DNA from: JAVZLQ01 sp049972525
Lineage (GTDB): Archaea > Thermoproteota > Bathyarchaeia > Bathyarchaeales > Bathycorpusculaceae
NCBI GenBank assembly: GCA_049972525.1
Contig: JBMFKI010000018.1
Location: forward strand, 1 to 24,997
Length of the DNA: 24,997 nt
Direction: 5' to 3'
Part shown: piece by piece, positions 21,241 through 24,997 of the stretch
Layout of the letters: every line of letters begins with the position of its first letter
Numbering within the stretch: position 1 is the stretch's first letter
The notes under the pieces: generated by a model
Databases searched by the model: none
What the model saw: only the letters and a program-made list of their open reading frames with translations
What the model was told of the DNA's origin: nothing
Translations under genes and position numbers: made by a program

Positions 21241-24200
21241 GTGACCGCCAAATTCAAAGCTGATTTCGAAGAGACGTTTACTGTTAATTATCGCCCGCTT
21301 GAAATTGAAAAGGAAATTCGCGATTTCTGGGAAAAAAAACATTTACAAAAGAAGTTAGCAGAGTTTAGAGAAAAGAATAATGTAGGCTTCGCTGGGTGGG
21401 TTGAGGGACCACCCACGCTTAATGGTATACCACACGTTGGGCATGCGAGGGGACGTGTAATAAAGGACTTGCGTTATAGATGGAAGACCATGCAAGGCTA
21501 TTTTATGCCTTTTTGGGCTGGATGGGACTGTCAAGGCTTGCCTGTTGAGTTGGAGGTTGAAAAGTTTTTAGGCGTTAAGAACAAGCGTGAACTTCTTGAG
21601 AGAGTAAGCGAAGAACGCTTCATAGATGAATGTAAGAAGACTATTATGCGGTATCACCGTGAATGGGTTGAGGCTGACAAGAAGCTTGGAATATTCATAG
21701 ATCATGAAAGGGCTTATTGGACATATCTTGACGAGTATATAGAACGTGAGTGGCAATACCTAAAGCGCGCTTGGGAGCAAGGATTGCTTGAAGAAGGTTA
21801 CTATGTCGTTGCTTACTGTCCCGGGTGTCAAACAAGCCTAAGCAGCGCTGAGGTGGGTTACGAAGACTCTTACAAGGAAGTTGAAGATCCATCTTTGCAT
21901 TTCAAGTTTAGGATTGCAGAAAGCCAGAACGACTATTTCTTGGTCTGGACAACGATGCCTTTCACGCTGATAACGGATACTATGCTTGCTGTTCATCCAG
22001 AGGCAGAATATGCAAAGGTGAAGGTTAATGCGGAAAACTGGATAATGGTGAAGCAAAGGGTAGAACCAGTGATGCAGGAGCTTGGAATAGAAAATTATGA
22101 GGTTTTGGAAACAGTTTTGGGCAGAAAACTAGAGGGCGTCAAATATGATTACCCGTTTAAGGATTTAATTCCGAAACAGGCTGAACTGGAGGGCAAGCAT
22201 TCGATGGTGCACAGAGTTGTGTGCGAAGATTTTGTTGATGTAAGCACAGCAACTGGCGTCGTGCACTTGTCGCCTGGAAACGGGGAGGAAGACTTCTTCG
22301 CAGCGCAGAAGAGGGGAGTACCCATATTCGCCCCATTCGACGATGATGTAAGATTTACAGAGGACGCTGGAGCTTTTAGGGGCGTGTTTGCAAGGGATGC
22401 TGACGCCATGGTGATAGAGGAGCTCCGTAAAAGAGGCTTACTTGTTTTAGCTAAAACGATAAAGCATGAGTATCCGACGTGTTGGCGCTCCCACCACAAG
22501 CTTGTTTGGCTTGCAAGACGTGAGTACTTCCTAAGAACGGACAAGATAAATGCGAAGGTTGTTGAAGCTGCACAGAAAGTTGAATATTTCTATGAAAGCC
22601 CGAAAAACAGGTTTCTATCATTTTTGAGGGAGGGTAAGCCATGGTGCATATCAAGAGAACGCGTGTGGGGAACGCCACTGCCCATATGGGTTTGCGAAAA
22701 GTGTGGAGAAAAAACCCTTGTTGCAAGCAAAAAGGAGTTGCTTGAGAAGGCCTTAGAGAAGCCGAATGGCTATTTTGAGCTTCATAAGCCTTGGGTTGAC
22801 CGCATAACAATAAGATGTGAAAAGTGCGGCGGAAAAATGCATAGGGAACCATTCGTCTTGGACACCTGGCATAACAGCGGCGCTTCACCCTACGCAAGAT
22901 TTACTGATGAAGAATTCGCGAAGTTTGTGCCATGCGATTTTCTAACTGAGGGAATAGATCAAACTAGAGGTTGGGCAAACTCGCTTTTACTGGAGCATGT
23001 AATACTCACTGGAAGAGCTGAAGCGCCATACAAGGCCTTTCTATTTCAGGGTTTGGCGCAGGACGCAAAGGGTAGAAAAATGAGTAAGAGCCTTGGAAAC
23101 GTTATAGAGGCGAATAAGCTTCTGGAAAAGTATTCTGCAGATGTCTGTAGGTTTTACATGATGCGCAAGTGTTCTCCAATAGACTTCATAAACTTCGACT
23201 TACAAGAGCTGAACCGCCGCCCATACCAGGTTCTCGCAACACTTTACCACTTAAACAGGTTTTTTGTGCAAAACGCGGAGTATGACAACTTTAACCCGCA
23301 AACGCACACTCTAGAATGGGCTAAGAAAGAGAAACTCTTAGAAAAGCCTGAAATGTGGCTGCTAGCAAAACTTCAAGAGACAATAGCGCAGTACACCGCG
23401 AAGCTTGAGAGATGCGAGTTTAACTTCGCCCTAGCGATTCTGGAGGACTTCGTGATAGAGACGCTTAGCAGGCTTTACGTGCCAATGGTTAGAAAGGAGC
23501 TTTGGACAGACGACCCAGAGACGCTGAATAGGCGATTGGCAATATATACAACATTGTGGCATACACTAAAAACGGTTGTTTTACTCTTTAATCCGGTTAC
23601 GCCATACTTAAGCGAGGCATTATATCAAAAGGTTTACAGAAAACTGGACAATACGCTGCCAGAATCTGTAAACTTTGAAAGTTGGCCGCAGCCAAACGAG
23701 AATTTGCGAAACAAAAACGTGGAAGAGGAAATTGAGACGCTATTCAAATGCGTTTCGCTTTCATACTCGGCTAGGCAGTCTGCTAAACTGAAGCGGAGAT
23801 GGCCGTTGAAGGAAATGATTGTTGTTGCCCCAGAGAAAACGTGCAATATGCTAAGAGGATCTGAAGAAATCCTACTGGAGCTTGCAAACGTAAAAAGCGT
23901 GAAATACACGCAAAAAGTTCCAGAAGACATAACCCAGAATGCGGAGTGGGTTTCAGCATCTGCAGATGGAATTCAAGTTATACTAAACACGAAACGCGAC
24001 GAAAAACTGCTTGGAGAAGGCCTAATGCGAGACATAGCCCGAAGAGTCCAATCTTTAAGGAAGGAGCTTGGGTACATGCCGACAGACATTCTGGAAACAG
24101 TTCACATAGCGGAACTTGACGAGAAAAGCATAAGCCTACTCAAACCTTACTTGAGGAAGATGGCTGAACTTGTACGCACAAAAGATATTCAATTACACGC

Positions 24201-24276
24201 TAAAAAGGAAGAGGCGCGTGTCGAGTGGTATGAATATCAACTAGATGAAGGGAAAATTTATGTGTCGATTTCTTAA
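21241..24276 (+). CDS. ileS: Isoleucyl-tRNA synthetase
   Basis: A 1011-residue class I synthetase charging tRNA-Ile. The catalytic domain starts with WVEGPPTLNGIPHVGHARGR (HIGH motif as HVGH at 65-68) and PFWAGWDCQGLPVELEVEK. The editing (CP1) domain includes VWTTMPFTLITDTMLAVHP and the GVVHLSPGNGEEDF block that binds misacylated product. Zinc cysteines occur at CEKCGEKT and CEKCGGKM. The LDTWHNSGASPYARF and TEGIDQTRGWANSL segments and the GRKMSKSLGNVIEANKLL loop complete the active site, followed by the anticodon-binding domain. The length is normal for archaeal IleRS. The start is the GTG at 21241; the nearby ATG at 21235 is out of frame and soon stops. Confidence 0.97.
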   Translation: MTAKFKADFEETFTVNYRPLEIEKEIRDFWEKKHLQKKLAEFREKNNVGFAGWVEGPPTLNGIPHVGHARGRVIKDLRYRWKTMQGYFMPFWAGWDCQGLPVELEVEKFLGVKNKRELLERVSEERFIDECKKTIMRYHREWVEADKKLGIFIDHERAYWTYLDEYIEREWQYLKRAWEQGLLEEGYYVVAYCPGCQTSLSSAEVGYEDSYKEVEDPSLHFKFRIAESQNDYFLVWTTMPFTLITDTMLAVHPEAEYAKVKVNAENWIMVKQRVEPVMQELGIENYEVLETVLGRKLEGVKYDYPFKDLIPKQAELEGKHSMVHRVVCEDFVDVSTATGVVHLSPGNGEEDFFAAQKRGVPIFAPFDDDVRFTEDAGAFRGVFARDADAMVIEELRKRGLLVLAKTIKHEYPTCWRSHHKLVWLARREYFLRTDKINAKVVEAAQKVEYFYESPKNRFLSFLREGKPWCISRERVWGTPLPIWVCEKCGEKTLVASKKELLEKALEKPNGYFELHKPWVDRITIRCEKCGGKMHREPFVLDTWHNSGASPYARFTDEEFAKFVPCDFLTEGIDQTRGWANSLLLEHVILTGRAEAPYKAFLFQGLAQDAKGRKMSKSLGNVIEANKLLEKYSADVCRFYMMRKCSPIDFINFDLQELNRRPYQVLATLYHLNRFFVQNAEYDNFNPQTHTLEWAKKEKLLEKPEMWLLAKLQETIAQYTAKLERCEFNFALAILEDFVIETLSRLYVPMVRKELWTDDPETLNRRLAIYTTLWHTLKTVVLLFNPVTPYLSEALYQKVYRKLDNTLPESVNFESWPQPNENLRNKNVEEEIETLFKCVSLSYSARQSAKLKRRWPLKEMIVVAPEKTCNMLRGSEEILLELANVKSVKYTQKVPEDITQNAEWVSASADGIQVILNTKRDEKLLGEGLMRDIARRVQSLRKELGYMPTDILETVHIAELDEKSISLLKPYLRKMAELVRTKDIQLHAKKEEARVEWYEYQLDEGKIYVSIS

Positions 24277-24290
24277 GCAATGTTGTTAAA

Positions 24291-24295
24291 TTTTT
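24291..24295 (+). terminator. T-run terminator after ileS
   Basis: TTTTT starts 15 nt after the ileS stop codon and is the only T-run before the tRNA. The remaining ~130 nt before the tRNA hold a possible BRE/TATA (CGAAAG then CTAAATCC at 24373-24388) for the tRNA gene. Confidence 0.35.
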
Positions 24296-24426
24296 CGTCT
24301 AGCGAACAGTTTATGACAGGTTAATTAAAAAACACTTTTACGAGGCATAGCAGTGAGTTTGTCAGCTAAGACCGAAAGCCCTAAATCCAATAGCAACCCG
24401 CTTCTTCAATCAGCAAAAACAGGAAG

Positions 24427-24501
24427 GGGCCGGTAGATCAGTCCGGTATGATCGCCGCCTTCGCAAGGCGGAAGTCGCGGGTTCAAATCCCGCCCGGTCC
24501 A
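24427..24501 (+). tRNA. tRNA-Ala (CGC anticodon)
   Basis: A complete cloverleaf can be folded by hand. The acceptor stem GGGCCGG pairs with CCGGTCC and contains the G3-U70 wobble pair that marks alanine tRNAs. The D stem is GATC/GATC with a GG-containing loop. The anticodon stem CCGCC/GGCGG encloses TTCGCAA, so the anticodon is CGC, reading GCG. The variable region is AAGTC, and the T stem GCGGG/CCCGC holds the loop TTCAAAT. The discriminator is A73, no CCA is encoded and there is no intron. G26 could be methylated by Trm1. The gene lies directly upstream of an integrase gene. Confidence 0.96.
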
Positions 24502-24517
24502 CTTAATTTTTTAAGTG
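24500..24517 (+). repeat. Perfect inverted repeat directly at the 3' end of the tRNA gene
   Basis: CACTTAA-TTTT-TTAAGTG: seven-base arms around a TTTT loop, starting at the last acceptor base. The T-run could end the tRNA transcript. It may also belong to the junction of the integrated element. Confidence 0.5.
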
Positions 24518-24560
24518 AATCCTTAAATATTGGAACATCTCACTTCCTAATTGATGGTGT

Positions 24561-24997
24561 ATGCGGGCTAAGTATGCGCACTTGCTTGGGGATGCGGATG
24601 TCCGGCGTTGGTTTGACAATTTGGCGGCCAAGTCCATTGTGACCGCCACCGTCTATCTTAGAACTTTAGGCTTTTACTGCGAACTTAATAGGACTGATCC
24701 TAAGGCTATTCTTAAGGTTGCTAAAACTAAGGCTTTCAGGGACGACTTTACAGACTTCATTAGGCGATTGGAGGGGCAGGGCAAGGCTGGCTCTTACTTG
24801 TCGCGGTTTAAGAAAGTGCTTAACTCTTGGCTCGCCTACAACGGAGTTAATGTTAAGCTTAAAGTTAACATTAGGGGCGAGTCTGACACGCCAAGAATAG
24901 CCGACGAAAGAGTCCCAAACAAAGAGGAGCTCGACAGGATCCTAAGGATGGCAACGCCTAGGGGCAGGGTTTCAATTGCTTTGATGGCTTTCAGCGG
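24561..24997 (+). CDS. Tyrosine recombinase/integrase, N-terminal part
   Basis: 145 codons are visible and the gene runs off the right edge. The N-terminal half is a helical core-binding (SAM-like) domain: VRRWFDNLAAKSIVTATVYL, then RTLGFYC and, further on, GKAGSYLSRFKKVLNSWLAY. The linker leads into ERVPNKEELDRILRMATPRG followed by RVSIALMAFSG, the entry to the catalytic domain; the first catalytic arginine would come just beyond the edge. The ATG at 24561 has an in-frame stop six bases upstream and a GGTG immediately before it. The gene lies 59 nt downstream of tRNA-Ala in the same direction, a standard layout for an element integrated at a tRNA 3' end. A host XerA-like recombinase is less likely in this position but cannot be excluded. 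Confidence 0.85.
   Translation, partial: MRAKYAHLLGDADVRRWFDNLAAKSIVTATVYLRTLGFYCELNRTDPKAILKVAKTKAFRDDFTDFIRRLEGQGKAGSYLSRFKKVLNSWLAYNGVNVKLKVNIRGESDTPRIADERVPNKEELDRILRMATPRGRVSIALMAFS

Noticed and set aside
22149..22897. Two overlapping antisense frames within ileS
   Set aside because: They are shadows of the well-supported IleRS gene with no domain character or upstream signals.
24448..24642. Open frame running through the tRNA and into the integrase start
   Set aside because: It overlaps the folded tRNA and the integrase in another frame and shows no protein family features.
1..24997. CRISPR arrays, transposons, rRNA genes
   Set aside because: No regularly spaced repeats, transposase-like proteins or rRNA sequence were seen by eye in the window.

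Overview
The window reads as archaeal chromosome, gene-dense, with moderate-to-low GC. Support comes from box C/D RNP proteins (Nop5, fibrillarin), archaeal-type MetRS, IleRS, Trm1 and e-MtaB-like enzymes, FtsZ beside a ribbon-helix-helix gene, BRE/TATA-like promoters, many GTG/TTG starts with strong Shine-Dalgarno (SD) sites, and a tRNA without an encoded CCA. The mix suggests a TACK-type lineage such as Bathyarchaeia. That placement is inferred from gene content, not from a phylogeny.

Left part (1-4643, minus strand): a tightly overlapping operon for a membrane complex related to complex I, with subunits like NuoA, B, C+D fused, H, I, J and K, then an unidentified membrane protein cut by the window edge. 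The D-like subunit keeps all four nickel-binding cysteines and the B-like subunit has the hydrogenase-style CxxC motif. I therefore call it a group 4 energy-converting [NiFe]-hydrogenase rather than an NADH or F420H2 dehydrogenase. It has a NuoA-like subunit, and its large subunit ends exactly at the C-terminal metal motif, with no tail to be cleaved.

Middle part (4973-18221): a small EF-Tu domain-2-like protein and a tRNA methylthiotransferase (minus); a CdrS-like regulator followed by ftsZ (plus), preceded by an 11-bp phased repeat that runs into the TATA box; then on the minus strand a PHP phosphoesterase, MetRS, a secreted or anchored surface protein, Trm1 and a MarC-family membrane protein. 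A plus-strand cluster follows with a DppA-type aminopeptidase, a THEP1-type NTPase and RNase HII. It converges, with overlapping stop codons, on a minus-strand operon of nop5, fibrillarin and a cro/C1-type regulator.

Right part (18365-24997, plus strand): a small coiled-coil protein, a dihydroorotate dehydrogenase pair (pyrD, pyrK), a DUF4389-like membrane protein with nine consecutive prolines and a leaderless-type promoter, IleRS, and tRNA-Ala(CGC). The tRNA is followed 59 nt later by the start of a tyrosine recombinase that runs off the edge. This looks like the left junction of an integrated element whose cargo lies outside the window. Apart from the hydrogenase operon and this junction, the content is mostly housekeeping: translation, tRNA and rRNA modification, pyrimidine synthesis and cell division.
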